A stretch of 64,000 nucleotides of DNA from Parasedimentitalea denitrificans (GCF_011813015.1 NZ_QHLQ01000011.1:1-64000), one strand, 5' to 3'. Positions 1-9,651 are shown, numbered from the stretch's first letter. The notes: a model not told the origin generated them from the sequence alone. A program made the numbers and translations.

Positions 1-187
1 TTTACTGCACTTGGCATCCCCAAGACAGAGGCGATAGGCTAAATCCGTCCGGTGTCAGGGGAGGTCCGACCTCAACCCTATTTGTGCAACAAAGCCTGTC
101 TGCCGGAGCATCTGTTCTCCGGCCAACTGAAGTTCGGCATAGGGCGGCGTGAGCTTGTGTATTTTCAATTGAACTCGGTCCCAAGTT
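1..187. other. Window edge, no gene seen
   Basis: This stretch lies downstream of the broken ferredoxin-NADP reductase gene and reaches the window edge. Short open frames occur on both strands but none has a ribosome-binding site or a recognisable protein. I see no convincing hairpin terminator for the reductase here. Confidence 0.5.
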
Positions 188-996
188 TCATTCTGCAAAC
201 GCTTTTTCGATGACAAACTGGCCCGGCATTGAGTTCGACCCTTCGTCCAACCCAAGCGTTTTGCAAACCTCTTTCAGGGTTTCTAACATTGCCATAGAGC
301 CGCAGATCATCACGCGATCGATTTCTGGGGTTAAATCTCCGTCGGCAAGTTTTGCAAGTCTGCCGTCCTTGATCCATGCATCGATGCGCCCAGTGTTTTT
401 ATAATCTTCACGGGTCGCCGCAGGGAGATGGTGCAGCTTGCCGTTGGCGAGCACGCGTAAAAATTCATTGTCGTGAACCGATTGGACAAGGTCGATTCCA
501 TACCGTAATTCCTCAACTTCCCGGCAGGTGTGCAAAAGATAGATCTGATCAAATTTTTCATAGACTTCTGGGTCGCGAATGACACTGGCAAAAGGCGCTA
601 TGCCGGTCCCGGTAGACATCAGAAACAGCCGTTTGCCTGGCAAAAGTGCGTCGAACACCAGCGTCCCGACCGGTTTTGGACGGATCAGGATATGGTCGCC
701 AGCTTGGATGTTTTGCAACCGGGATGTCAGCGGGCCATCCGGAACTTTGATCGAGTAAAACTCAAGATGCTCTTCACAGTTTGGGGATGCGATCGAATAA
801 GCCCGCAAAAGTGGCTTATTGTCGTTCATCAGGCCGATCATAGCAAATTCGCCAGATCTGAAACGAAACCCGGGGGGCGTTCAGTTTTGAATGCAAAAAG
901 GCGATCCGTGTAATGTTGCACGGACAGGACCGTCAACGCTGCAAATCCTTTTGGCGCTTCCGGTGTGAGGACATGCCCCGCTGCGATCTGATTCAT
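188..996 (-). pseudogene. fpr: Ferredoxin-NADP reductase, frameshifted
   Basis: This encodes a flavoprotein that moves electrons between NADPH and ferredoxin or flavodoxin, but the reading frame is broken. From the ATG at 841 the downstream part carries the FAD-binding RAYSIASP motif, the NADP-binding STGTGIAPF motif and the usual C-terminal FVIEKAF. The N-terminal part, from the ATG at 996 (a GGAG Shine-Dalgarno eight bases upstream), reads MNQIAAG to TERPPGF and then runs into a stop at 838-840. Shifting one base at a run of six C (about 865-875) joins both parts as PPGF-RFRSGEFAM, which fits this family. Either a base is missing from the C-run by mutation, or it is a homopolymer sequencing error. 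The restored protein would be about 269 residues, normal for the family. The ATG at 841 is probably not a genuine start. Confidence 0.85.
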
Positions 997-1125
997 TTCA
1001 ATCTCCATTTCAGCACGGTTTGATTGAACGAACATCATTTTGGCTTCGTATCGGCAATCCTCTTCAATGAGTAATGAAATGAAGACGAACTCGGGATTAC
1101 TCTGGTCGAAACAAGGGAGGCCACG

Positions 1126-2021
1126 ATGCCAGAACCACTTTTTCAGGACGTCATTCGAAATCGCCGCGGCGTACGCAAATTCGCACCTGGCCGCGCAGTA
1201 AGCCGCGATGCTCTTGAACGCATCGTCGATTGTGGGCGGTGGGCGCCGTCGAAGACCCTGACATGCGCGACAAGGTGACGGAGGTTTTCTTGCGTCTGGC
1301 ACAGCGTTTGGTCGACCACGCCAAGGGGTTTCCGGCAGTCAAGAAGACCTACCTGGCCAATACAGCTGCAATCATCATCGTTCTGGGCGATCCACGCTGG
1401 AAGGTCTGTTTCCCGCAGCCTACGACCGAAGGATGGGAGGCTGAGTATCGCGACAACAATGAGGTGATCTATCTCAACTCAATCGGGGCTGCGATCCAGA
1501 ATATTCAGCTCGGCGTTGCAGCTGAGGGCCTGACAAGCGCGTAGCTGTCTGGTGGCGGCGAAGGGATAACCAACAAGGAATTGTCCGAATTGTTGGGATA
1601 TCCCGAATGGATGCAGGCCTATGGCACGATCCCCATTGGTTATCCCGCCGCCACGCAGAACCGCCGCTATCGCCGACCGCTCGACCAAGCACTGCATTGG
1701 AATGGCTATCAGGGCGAGAAATTTCGGACCCACGAACAGGTGGATTTCTACGAGAGCACCTTGCGTCCGTTTGCCATGTACCGGGACGAAGAGACCTTGG
1801 ACGGTTGGGAAGACAGAACCGCGAAACTAAGCGATTGGGATGCAGCCTTTACCAGCGCCACACCAAACCCGTCGGGCGAACTGCAGCCCGAGGCCGATTT
1901 CACCGAACCTCGCGTAGTGGGTCAAGCTACCAAGCGCCGCAGCAAAAACCAAGGAGATCCACATGTTTGCCCCAGATCACATCGAATACAAGGATGCCGA
2001 CCTGCCGGACCGGCTGGATAA
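1126..2021 (+). pseudogene. Nitroreductase-family protein, decayed
   Basis: These are remnants of an FMN-dependent nitroreductase. A good Shine-Dalgarno (AAGGGAGG) precedes the ATG at 1126, and the first frame reads VIRNRRGVRKFAPG up to CGRWAPS, a typical nitroreductase N-terminus, then stops at 1276-1278. The continuation lies in another frame from about 1245 (VEDPDMRDKV, then NSIGAAIQNIQLG), so a stretch that normally holds an FMN-binding loop is missing and the frame has shifted. An in-frame TAG at 1542-1544, in the context SA-stop-LSGGGE, is best explained as a Trp codon turned into a stop. After it come GYPEWMQAYGTIP, IGYPAATQNRRYRRP and HWNGYQ, the family C-terminus. At least two lesions make a functional product very unlikely. 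Confidence 0.8.
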
Positions 2022-2450
2022 CTCAGCTAAGTAGAGCTTGGACGAGGCTAAAACTTTCTATGACCGCTTGAAGCGTCGGCACACGGTTCGGGACTATTCC
2101 AACCAACCCGTTTCTCGTGCGGTGATCGACGATTGTATTCGCACGATCGGCACTGCGCCATCAGGAGCCAATCACCAACTTTGGCATTTCGTGTTGATCT
2201 CGGACCCAGCGTTAAAGAAATGCGTTCGCGAAGCCGCTGAAGAGGAAGAGCGCAAGTTATGTGATGGTGGAGCAGCGGCGAATGGCTCAAGGCACTTGAG
2301 CCTATTGGTACGAATGACCACATGCCACTCCTGGAGGACGCGACCTGGCTGGTCGTTGTCTTTGAACAGAGCTGGGGGAAGTTTATGATGGATCGCGATT
2401 CAAGAACTACTATGTTCCGGAAAGCACTGGGATCGCCCGTTTGATATCTT
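1963..2450 (+). pseudogene. Second nitroreductase-family protein, decayed
   Basis: This is a second, different nitroreductase (BluB/deiodinase-like branch) directly behind the first. AAGGAGAT precedes the ATG at 1963; the frame reads MFAPDHIEYKDADLPDR, hits TAG at 2032-2034, then resumes in the same frame with KRRHTVRDYSNQPV and TAPSGANHQLWHFV, the FMN-binding N-terminus. Near 2260 the frame breaks; EWLKALEPIGTND and EDATWLVVVFEQSWGKF continue in a second frame, and SRFKNYYVPESTGIARL in a third. Nothing recognisable follows about 2450, so the C-terminal third is also gone. One stop, two frameshifts and a truncation mark it as a dead gene. Spacing suggests the two nitroreductases were once co-transcribed. 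Confidence 0.8.
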
Positions 2451-2749
2451 TGACGATCTTCTCGCCGAGGCTTTTGCGTATTCTTGTTGTCTTTCTCATC
2501 ATCCACTCCTCAGTGGTTACGATGAGCCAGAAACACTCTCTTATCAAATAACGCTATTTGGACCCATAAGCGATGGCGTCAGACACTGCACCTCATATGG
2601 GTAGCATGAGGTGCAATTGAAAATGCATATTTGCAAGAAATAATACCGAAAATGGCTATCATTCTCAGACACCTCGAAGAAACGCGCTAGAATACAACTT
2701 TAATAGAGGTGCGGCCCCGCACTAGGGCCGCTTTGCGTGGGAGACAGTT
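2451..2749. other. Intergenic, AT-rich leader of sensor kinase
   Basis: Non-coding stretch of about 300 bases between the nitroreductase remnants and the hybrid kinase. GCGGCCCCGCACTAGGGCCGC (2711-2731) can form a hairpin close to the kinase start, but no T-run follows it. No protein family is recognisable in any frame. Confidence 0.4.
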
Positions 2750-5700
2750 TTGAGAGTCCATAGACTGCTTGTTGAAACCTTCAACCAGTTGGAGAAGGGG
2801 CTTGCGTCCTGTGAATTTCCGGATGGTAACCGTTTGCTGATACAGGTGTTTTCTGGGGTGCTACACTCAGCCGGCCTCCGTGACATTCAAAGCGCCCTTG
2901 CGAGGCGCTATCCATTGGCAGCTATCGTCGGATGCACAACTGATGGGGCAATTAGTAGTGGTCGAATTCACGATGGGGAAGCGGTGCTGTTTGTCTTTAC
3001 TGAGTTCGCAGAAGTAAATTTGAACGTGTGTTTGTTGGCGCATGAAGGTGACAATCACTTTGCCACTGGGCGGACGATTGCGACCAAAATTATGACACCG
3101 TCCACCAAGGCAATCATCACCTTTTCCGACGGGCTTTTGACCAATGGCAAAGAATACATGAGAGCTCTAACCGAAGCGTGCCCCGGCGTTGTTGTGTCAG
3201 GAGGGATGGCAGCGGATGCAGGCAATGTGCAGGAGACCTTTGTTTTCGATAAGACCGAAATCTCCAACAACGGCGTTGTTGCCGTGGCGTTAAACAGCGC
3301 GCATCTTCAACTACAAACTCACGAATGCTTTGATTGGACGCCGATGGGGCGCAAGATGCGCGTCACCAAGGCTGAAGCAAACAGAGTTTTCGAAATTGAT
3401 GGGGTCCCAGCCAGAGACATTTACGCAAAATATCTTGGTACGCAGATTGCAAAAAAACTACCGAGAGGCGGTATCTCATTCCCATTGCTTGTCGAACGCG
3501 ACGGTATCCTTGTCGGCGGTGCGGTATCTGAGGTCGCTGAAGATGGGTCTCTGATCATGGGTGGCAACATAGGGCAAGGGGACGATGTCCGTTTCGGAGT
3601 TGGCAACGTAGACCTGATTCTTAGCAATACAACACGCAGGCTGGTGGACGAGTTCACAAAAACCCATGAAGCACTGTTTGTATATTCCTGCATGGGACGG
3701 CGCAGGTTTTTGGGCGAAGCTATAGACGCGGAATTGTTGGCTTTGGAACGAATTGCGCCAGCAGCGGGTTTTTTCACATATGGCGAGTTCTATTCCAGTG
3801 ATAATGAGAACCTTCTGCTGACACACACCATGACACTATTGGCGATGTCAGAAGAGGTGTCCAACCAGCGTGAAATAAATGATCTTGGAAGAGATTTGTT
3901 TGTCGAGGCGCCAAAACAGGACGCCATGTATGCAATGGCGCATCTTGCCAATACGGTCACAACAGAACTGGAAGCCGCGCGAGAAAGTGAATTATTCAAA
4001 ACCCAGCGCAAACTAGAGGAAGCCCACGCAAACCTAAGAAACGTGTTGGATCAGGCTGGCGATGCGCTTTTTGTAATTGACCCGAAAACGGGTGACTATG
4101 TCGATGTAAACAAGCGCGCTTGTTTGTCACTTCAATACACGCGCGATGAATTGCTGGCGCTTGGCACGTCAGAGGTTGGAGTAACAGCAACTGCCAGCGA
4201 TTATGCCGCTTATGCCGAAGAACTTGGCCCAGAAGAGATTATTACGCGCATTGGAGCGCAAATACGTAAAGATGGCTCACATTTGCCGGTTGAAGTCCGC
4301 ATCTCGGTTGCGGAAATCCTAGGTGAGACCCGAGTTCTGGTTGTAGCGCGCGACATCACGGATCGCCTCGAATCTGAGAAAACTCTACTAAAAAGTGAAG
4401 AACGCTACCGTGAACTTTTTGAACAGTCCCCAATACCAACAATCGAAGTGGATTGGTCAGAAGTCAAGTTCGCACTTGACGAAATGCAATCTGCGAAAGG
4501 CGATGCCAAAATTGTAGAATGGCTTATAGATCACGATGTGCTCCGACAGCTTCACAAACAAATAGTGCGCCGCGGAATGAGTGACTCGCTTCTTATCCTC
4601 TACGGCGTGCAGACAAAGGAAGAGTTTAAAAAGGTATTAGAAGCGCGACCCGAGCGCAGTGATGTAATAGAGTTATTTCGTGAGGCGATAATAGCATTCT
4701 ATAATGGTGCCTCAGTATATGAGAGCGAGTTTGAAGAGGTTGACAGCACTGGAAGACCGATGACTCTACAGAACCGGTTTTTCATGCCTCCGGAGAATAG
4801 GCATAGCTGGAGTCGCCTTCTTATTACACTTGAGGATGTAACCTTACGCAGGGCCACGGAACAGGCGCTACGGAACGCCCAGAAAATGGAGGCAATAGGC
4901 CAGCTTACTGGTGGCGTAGCCCATGATTTCAACAACCTGTTGGCCGTAATTCAGGGCTGCGCTGAGTTGCTTCAGGATTTGCCAGGACAGGATGAGAAGC
5001 TAATCGGAGAAATCCTGCGCACCACTGACCGTGGTGCAGCACTGACCCGGCGCTTACTGGCATATGCCCGCAACCAACCCTTGGAGCCGAAAGCAATTGA
5101 CCTGCGTGCGTTGGTCGTCGGTATGAAAGACTTGATGACGCGAACGCTCGGGGGGATGATCGAAGTAGATGTGATTGCGCCCATGGCGCTCTGGACTGCA
5201 CGTGCTGACCCCGGCCAGGTTGAGGATACACTGCTGAACCTTGCGATCAATGCCAGCCATGCGATGCCCGGAGGTGGTAAGCTAACCATCGAATGCGCCA
5301 ATATTAAACTTGAAGCAGATCACTTGACCGAGGCACCGGAGGTGCCTGACGGCGAGTATGTGCTGATTTCGGTTGCCGACACCGGTACTGGCATGAGCCC
5401 AGATGTAATTGCACGGGCGTTTGAACCGTTTTACACGACAAAGGGTGTCGGCGAAGGCTCTGGTCTGGGGCTGTCTATGGTCTACGGCTTTGCCAGGCAA
5501 TCCGGCGGGCAAGCCAGCATCGACAGCGAAGAAGGTAAAGGCACGACTGTCAAAGTTTTGCTACCGAGAGACAGCCGGGAAGATGAACGAGGATCGGTGG
5601 CCATTGCAACAGGCCGCCCAATCGGGAGCGGCGAGACGGTCCTGATCATAGAGGACGATCCATTCTTACGCATGCTGGCAGAGCGCACAATAAATGGACT

Positions 5701-5998
5701 TGGTTATGTTGCCGTTGCGGCTGAGCATGCAGAAGCTGCCCGTGCTTTGCTGGCCGTCGGGCAGCGTTTTGATGTCATTTTGTCGGATGTAGCGCTTTCC
5801 GGGAACACGAGTGGCCCAGAGTTCGCACAAGAGGTGCTGGCACAGCGCCCAGATGCGCGAATACTGTTCATGTCGGGGTATCCAGCTGAGGCAGCCAATC
5901 AAATCGGGTTTGCTGTGACGAACAAAACAATGCTCAAAAAACCGTTCACAACGGATGAGCTCGCGACAGCCCTAGATGACGCGATGCGAAAGGAATAG
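2750..5998 (+). CDS. FIST-PAS-PAS hybrid histidine kinase with receiver
   Basis: A soluble sensor kinase of 1082 residues. Residues about 30-380 form a FIST sensor (N and C parts; VGCTTDGAI early, and the YSCMGRR and GFFTYGEFY signatures around 312-350), a domain thought to bind small ligands. A helical linker leads to a PAS domain (about 425-540) and a second, divergent PAS-like region (about 545-700). HisKA follows with phosphoacceptor His725 in [11 protein letters not shown], then an HATPase with the N box around 828-838, DTGTGM at 877 and GEGSGLGL at 901-908. A C-terminal receiver carries the phosphoacceptor Asp1013 and the conserved Lys in MLKKPF. No membrane segment is apparent. The start is TTG, with GGGAGA about six bases upstream; no better ATG with a ribosome site was seen. 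No response regulator with an output domain is adjacent, so its target is unknown. Confidence 0.9.
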   Translation: MRVHRLLVETFNQLEKGLASCEFPDGNRLLIQVFSGVLHSAGLRDIQSALARRYPLAAIVGCTTDGAISSGRIHDGEAVLFVFTEFAEVNLNVCLLAHEGDNHFATGRTIATKIMTPSTKAIITFSDGLLTNGKEYMRALTEACPGVVVSGGMAADAGNVQETFVFDKTEISNNGVVAVALNSAHLQLQTHECFDWTPMGRKMRVTKAEANRVFEIDGVPARDIYAKYLGTQIAKKLPRGGISFPLLVERDGILVGGAVSEVAEDGSLIMGGNIGQGDDVRFGVGNVDLILSNTTRRLVDEFTKTHEALFVYSCMGRRRFLGEAIDAELLALERIAPAAGFFTYGEFYSSDNENLLLTHTMTLLAMSEEVSNQREINDLGRDLFVEAPKQDAMYAMAHLANTVTTELEAARESELFKTQRKLEEAHANLRNVLDQAGDALFVIDPKTGDYVDVNKRACLSLQYTRDELLALGTSEVGVTATASDYAAYAEELGPEEIITRIGAQIRKDGSHLPVEVRISVAEILGETRVLVVARDITDRLESEKTLLKSEERYRELFEQSPIPTIEVDWSEVKFALDEMQSAKGDAKIVEWLIDHDVLRQLHKQIVRRGMSDSLLILYGVQTKEEFKKVLEARPERSDVIELFREAIIAFYNGASVYESEFEEVDSTGRPMTLQNRFFMPPENRHSWSRLLITLEDVTLRRATEQALRNAQKMEAIGQLTGGVAHDFNNLLAVIQGCAELLQDLPGQDEKLIGEILRTTDRGAALTRRLLAYARNQPLEPKAIDLRALVVGMKDLMTRTLGGMIEVDVIAPMALWTARADPGQVEDTLLNLAINASHAMPGGGKLTIECANIKLEADHLTEAPEVPDGEYVLISVADTGTGMSPDVIARAFEPFYTTKGVGEGSGLGLSMVYGFARQSGGQASIDSEEGKGTTVKVLLPRDSREDERGSVAIATGRPIGSGETVLIIEDDPFLRMLAERTINGLGYVAVAAEHAEAARALLAVGQRFDVILSDVALSGNTSGPEFAQEVLAQRPDARILFMSGYPAEAANQIGFAVTNKTMLKKPFTTDELATALDDAMRKE

Positions 5999-6682
5999 GT
6001 CTGGAAATCTCTTGAAACGCGCACTAAGGTCGAAAACTACCCCAAATCAGCGCGCAGCGAACTCTCGGGGCCACGAATTCGTTGAACCGAATTAAGCCTT
6101 GCATCCGTAGATGTGCAATAGTTCCCTTACGCACTTAGCAATGGACTGTCACCGGGTCAGCGTATAATCTTCGTTCGTCATCAAATCTTTCTCCACCCAA
6201 AAATTGGGTAATTTATAGCAAGTGCCCCGAAAGGTCCGTAAATTTCAACAGATGTGGTCAAAGGCTTTTGCTCAAACGAGTTAAGCTGCCAAAATGGAGC
6301 TTTTTGTTCGTCTTGTTCATTCTGCTTTTTCGTGCGGATTTCGATTGAGGTCATTGAGGTTCACGAGTCGCTTCGTGGCGAACGCTTTTCCTGCTGTGGG
6401 GTAATGGATGAAAGGGGTTCAAGACGGGCCAACTGCGTGTCGCTTAACTAGAAAAGGCCAGAAATGATTACCGCTTGTTATTGAGTCGTAAATCATGCAA
6501 TCGGTCGGAAAGCAATGGATCCTGACCCTGAAAAGCCATCGATTTTCAGGCCCGCCGAGGCGGGCTTTCTGGTTGCGGTTTCCATGATTTCGCGGGATCT
6601 TACCCCGAGTTGGGTCCGGGATGAAATAACTCCTTGAATTCCGGGGGCGGAACTCTTGGAAGTAACTTTGGAAGGGTTCACT
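5999..6682. other. Long intergenic region, no confident gene
   Basis: Nearly 700 bases between the hybrid kinase and the GNAT gene. A 65-codon frame at 6254-6451 is unusually Cys-rich but has no ribosome site and no recognisable family; I do not call it a gene. A hairpin at 6550-6565 lies near the right end. The rest shows no recognisable RNA or protein. Confidence 0.4.
6550..6570 (+). terminator. Hairpin terminator-like element
   Basis: GCCCGC (6550-6555) and GCGGGC (6560-6565) pair around a CGAG loop and are followed by TTTCT. It resembles a rho-independent terminator, although the nearest upstream gene ends about 550 bases earlier. It may end an unrecognised short transcript in the preceding gap or act as an attenuator ahead of the GNAT gene. 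Confidence 0.5.
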
Positions 6683-7159
6683 ATGTCAAAGTTCACAATC
6701 ACACTAGCCCCGTCAGGTGATGTGGATGCGGCGCGGTTGATTCAACGGCATCTAGCGCAGATGGCGTCACAATCTCCGGCCGAAAGCTGCCATGCGCAAG
6801 GGCAATCCGAACTGGATGCCCCGGATGCAAGGCTGTTTTTGCTACGTCATGATGGAGACGCGATCTCCATGGGCGCACTTAAAGCTCTGGGCGATGGTGC
6901 ACTTGAGCTGAAATCCATGCACACTGTGGCCAAAGCCCGTGGAAGCGGCGCTGGCCGAGCAATGCTAGAACATCTGTTAGCGCTTGCGCGTAATGAATCT
7001 GCCACCGGAGTGTTCCTCGAGACAGGCTCTAGCGATGATTTTCGCCCCTCTCGGCGGCTTTATGCGTCTCTTGGGTTTGTAGAATGTGCTCCCTTTGCAA
7101 ATTATACCAGCGATCCTCTGTCGGTCTTTATGCACCTGGACCTGAGCAGCAGTGGTTGA
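6683..7159 (+). CDS. GNAT-family N-acetyltransferase
   Basis: A 158-residue acyl-CoA-dependent acetyltransferase of the GNAT superfamily; substrate unknown. The acetyl-CoA-binding motif A is visible as LKSMHTVAKARGSGAGRAML (V-x-x-x-x-R-G-x-G-x-G/A type), followed by a beta strand VFLETGS and the C-terminal YASLGFVECAPF that closes the GNAT fold. The ATG at 6683 is preferred over one at 6656 because GGAAGG lies about nine bases upstream and the protein starts directly with the first strand (SKFTITLAP). It is monocistronic, with the tRNA gene downstream on the same strand. Family assignment is firm, substrate is not predictable. Confidence 0.85.
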   Translation: MSKFTITLAPSGDVDAARLIQRHLAQMASQSPAESCHAQGQSELDAPDARLFLLRHDGDAISMGALKALGDGALELKSMHTVAKARGSGAGRAMLEHLLALARNESATGVFLETGSSDDFRPSRRLYASLGFVECAPFANYTSDPLSVFMHLDLSSSG

Positions 7160-7291
7160 GCCGATCGCTGAAATTCAGGGTGCGATATACGCATGCCGTT
7201 CACCGGACCTAGAATAGTTGCACGCAGGGCCAAACATCGGGTCTGTACCAGATTGACATCACCGCTCTTTCGATACACTACAGCGACATGC

Positions 7292-7369
7292 GGGCCGTTA
7301 GCTCAGCTGGATTAGAGCAGGGAACTTCTAATTCTCAGGTCGGGGGTTCGAGTCCTCCACGGCTCGCCA
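7292..7369 (+). tRNA. tRNA-Arg (anticodon UCU)
   Basis: A full cloverleaf can be drawn: acceptor GGGCCGT pairs with ACGGCTC (one G-U), the D stem is GCTC/GAGC, the anticodon stem GGGAA/TTCTC encloses the loop CTTCTAA with anticodon TCT, and the T arm contains GTTCGAG. The CCA end is encoded. It reads AGA and AGG arginine codons, rare in GC-rich genomes. No integrase or duplicated tRNA 3' end was found nearby. Confidence 0.95.
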
Positions 7370-7463
7370 CTTCCCTTTCGACTGCTGTTGGCATACCTAC
7401 ATTGAACACGTGATCACTGCCCGCCAAGACATTGATGTAGTGTCGAAGAGGGTTTGGCCTCAT

Positions 7464-7802
7464 TCAATTTGTGGTGGTGGTCGTCGTTGTGCCTGAATTA
7501 CTGTCTCCGACCAAAACGCTTAACCCAAAAAGTGCAGCTGTCGCGCCTAGGGTCGTGTTGGCGGTTGTTAGTTCAGTGCCTTGTAGTTCTGTTGGGGTCG
7601 TGTCCCCCGTGGTATTTTGTTGGCAAGTCACCTCGAGAAGGCCGCCGGGGATATATTTGGCAGAGACCAAGGTTCCGGCTCCGCACACTAAACGAGCCTT
7701 GGCTTCATTAAGTGGGGCACTAAGGCTTTGCGCATTCGAGGTCTTGGAACAGGCAAGAACGGCAAGGGTTACGACGGCTAGCTTAAGATAATCGGTCAAC
7801 AT
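7464..7802 (-). CDS. Small exported protein with Thr-rich tail
   Basis: A 112-residue protein with a signal peptide; LAVLACSKTSNAQS suggests either a lipobox (LAVLAC, lipoprotein) or cleavage after NAQ. Two further Cys residues (LVCGAG and EVTCQQ) could form a disulfide in the periplasm. A hydrophobic stretch ATAALFGLSVLVG precedes the C-terminal tail GTTTTTTTN, encoded by a run of ACN codons. The layout, a Gly/Ala hydrophobic stretch then a poly-Thr end, recalls small YjbE-like envelope proteins, but I cannot claim homology. It is transcribed divergently from the orphan at 7986. Function unknown; the signal peptide and reading frame make it a likely real gene. Confidence 0.6.
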   Translation of the reverse strand: MLTDYLKLAVVTLAVLACSKTSNAQSLSAPLNEAKARLVCGAGTLVSAKYIPGGLLEVTCQQNTTGDTTPTELQGTELTTANTTLGATAALFGLSVLVGDSNSGTTTTTTTN

Positions 7803-7985
7803 ACAACTCTCATCCTATCTCACGAATTTGATTTTTGCAGTGTCGTTGGGCTCAATGTAGGGCAATTCCAGCATTTGTAACGACCCGCACTATATAAAGG
7901 TTTGAGTTACGACTTCGGTCCTCTTGCCCAATTGGGGAAAGTCAGGGGCGGCGTGTTCTTTGTTGGTTTGTTTGGAGTTGGAAAA

Positions 7986-8570
7986 ATGCTGAAGTGTATC
8001 TGCCGTTCAGGTGTTTTGGTTGCCGCGTCGTCCTTGAGTGTTTTTCCGACTTATTCTTACTCTCAGGGGGGACTTGGTGCCCTGTATACTGTTGTTGTAC
8101 CTACTGGGGATTTTGGGTCTGCCAACTTTGCAAGACACCTGGTTTCTAGTTTGGCAAGTGTGCGTGCATTCTGCGGAGATTTGGATAACTCAGCTTATCA
8201 AGTTGATTGTTTGGCAGAGCGTTTTAGCGCGGTTTCCGATAGTATCCCGGAAGGCACCGACTACGACGAGGTCCGAGCACTGTTGAATAGCGCTTCTCAG
8301 GATATGGCAAAACTCGCACGAAATAACCGTGATTGGGATCTTCCTCGCGGGCAGGCCGCTCGAGAAGGAGGTGCGGCAGAGAGGACAACACGGCCTTTGA
8401 CACCTGTTTCAGCAGAGGTTCAGGAGGCGGTAAACCGGCAGGCAATATTCATACTGGAAGAGGTGCAAACTCAGTTGCTGCGAAGTGCGAGTGGATCTCA
8501 GAGCCGCTATGCGCAATATGCTCAGATTGCTCAGGCCATAGATTCAAGCAAGGTGCTTTTACGGTCCTGA
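7986..8570 (+). CDS. Exported protein of unknown function
   Basis: A 194-residue protein I do not recognise. The ATG at 7986 has GGAG eight bases upstream and gives a classical signal peptide (MLKCICRSGVLVAASSLSVF, cleavage near SYSQ); an upstream ATG at 7902 would bury the signal. The mature part is mostly helical and polar, with two Cys (FCGDL, VDCLAERF) likely disulfide-bonded in the periplasm, and a long helix near the C-terminus (VNRQAIFILEEVQTQLL) that could pack in a coiled coil. No enzymatic motif is visible. It stands alone, divergent from the small Thr-tailed protein across a 180-base gap. Confidence 0.65.
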   Translation: MLKCICRSGVLVAASSLSVFPTYSYSQGGLGALYTVVVPTGDFGSANFARHLVSSLASVRAFCGDLDNSAYQVDCLAERFSAVSDSIPEGTDYDEVRALLNSASQDMAKLARNNRDWDLPRGQAAREGGAAERTTRPLTPVSAEVQEAVNRQAIFILEEVQTQLLRSASGSQSRYAQYAQIAQAIDSSKVLLRS

Positions 8571-8835
8571 CGTCCGCCATTAGCCTTGTCGCGTTTGCAT
8601 GCTGCCTTCAAGGTCAGGTGTTAGGTACATTTCGCTTAAAGGTGGCTGGCTTCTCTTCAAAATTGGGTTGGGGTCTCCGCTCCATCAGCCTCTCGTAGTG
8701 CGCGGTGTACTTTTAGTGACGATCTGACTAAACCAAACATCCCCCGCTGCTCCCTCTGGCGAATTTGACAGATGCATTTTCGGACTGCCTAATGCCGCAA
8801 GACTACATGGGCGCATTCGGTGAAGGAGAAAACCG

Positions 8836-9546
8836 ATGATTTCAAAACTTCTTAGAATAACCACATGCGCGGTCGTTTTTGTCGTTGCATCAACGTCAGC
8901 GCGGGCCGCGACCTTTTTGGCGACATCCACAACGTGGCTTAGCCTGGTCAGCATTACGTCAATTACTGGCGGCAATTCCGATGATGTGAGTTTCACGACA
9001 GGCGACCTTACCTTGTCAAAGCAAGCCACGAGTACTGGCAATGCCTCGGGCAATGCGACAACCGGCGGCAACCTGCTGACGAGTTCGATTTTCGCGAATG
9101 CGTGGATCGATGGTCAGGCGGATTTTGACGGGCGTGTCGATGCCAACTCCGGCAGGAAAGCATGGTTCGATTTCACCAACAATTCGACCAATGATAGTTT
9201 CAGCCTGAATATGAAATTGAGCCATTCTTATGTCGTAAAATCAAACGAACCCGGTCCCGAGTATCAGCACGCAGAGGCCTCAGGAACTGGCAAATTGTTG
9301 TCTAAGAATGACGCGAAAGTGCGCATGTTCAGTTTTACGGCTGATTCAGATGTCGGACCGGAAAGCGATAGTAACACTGCGGAACAACTGATTAGTTTCA
9401 GTCTGTTTTCTGGAGAGAGCCTGCGCCTAACTGTGGTTTCTGAAGCCAAGGGGTATGCGGTGGCATCTGTACCTCTTCCCTCCAGTGCATTTGGGTTGAT
9501 CGTCGGCTTGCTTCTGTTGGCCGCGCTCAGGCGCAGGAGGGTATAG
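8836..9546 (+). CDS. VPLP-CTERM surface protein
   Basis: A 236-residue exported protein with a signal peptide (cleavage near ARA-AT) and a C-terminal sorting signal: VPLPSSAFGLIVGLLLLAAL followed by Arg-Arg-Arg-Arg-Val. This V-P-L-P, transmembrane helix, Arg-cluster layout is the VPLPA-CTERM type, processed by an exosortase-like enzyme that should be encoded elsewhere. The mature domain (about 25-205) is rich in Thr, Ser, Asn and Gly, consistent with a beta-rich extracellular or surface domain; no ligand-binding motif is recognisable. AAGGAG lies upstream of the ATG. Function unknown, probably exopolysaccharide- or surface-associated by analogy with other CTERM proteins. Confidence 0.8.
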   Translation: MISKLLRITTCAVVFVVASTSARAATFLATSTTWLSLVSITSITGGNSDDVSFTTGDLTLSKQATSTGNASGNATTGGNLLTSSIFANAWIDGQADFDGRVDANSGRKAWFDFTNNSTNDSFSLNMKLSHSYVVKSNEPGPEYQHAEASGTGKLLSKNDAKVRMFSFTADSDVGPESDSNTAEQLISFSLFSGESLRLTVVSEAKGYAVASVPLPSSAFGLIVGLLLLAALRRRRV

Positions 9547-9651
9547 CAAAGAGCGAAGGGCCATTTGCAGGGTGAGTTTTGAGCAACAGGAAATAATGAG
9601 AGAGCGATATGGTGGGAATGTCATTGGCTGTCCCAGGAATGGAGAGGGTAA

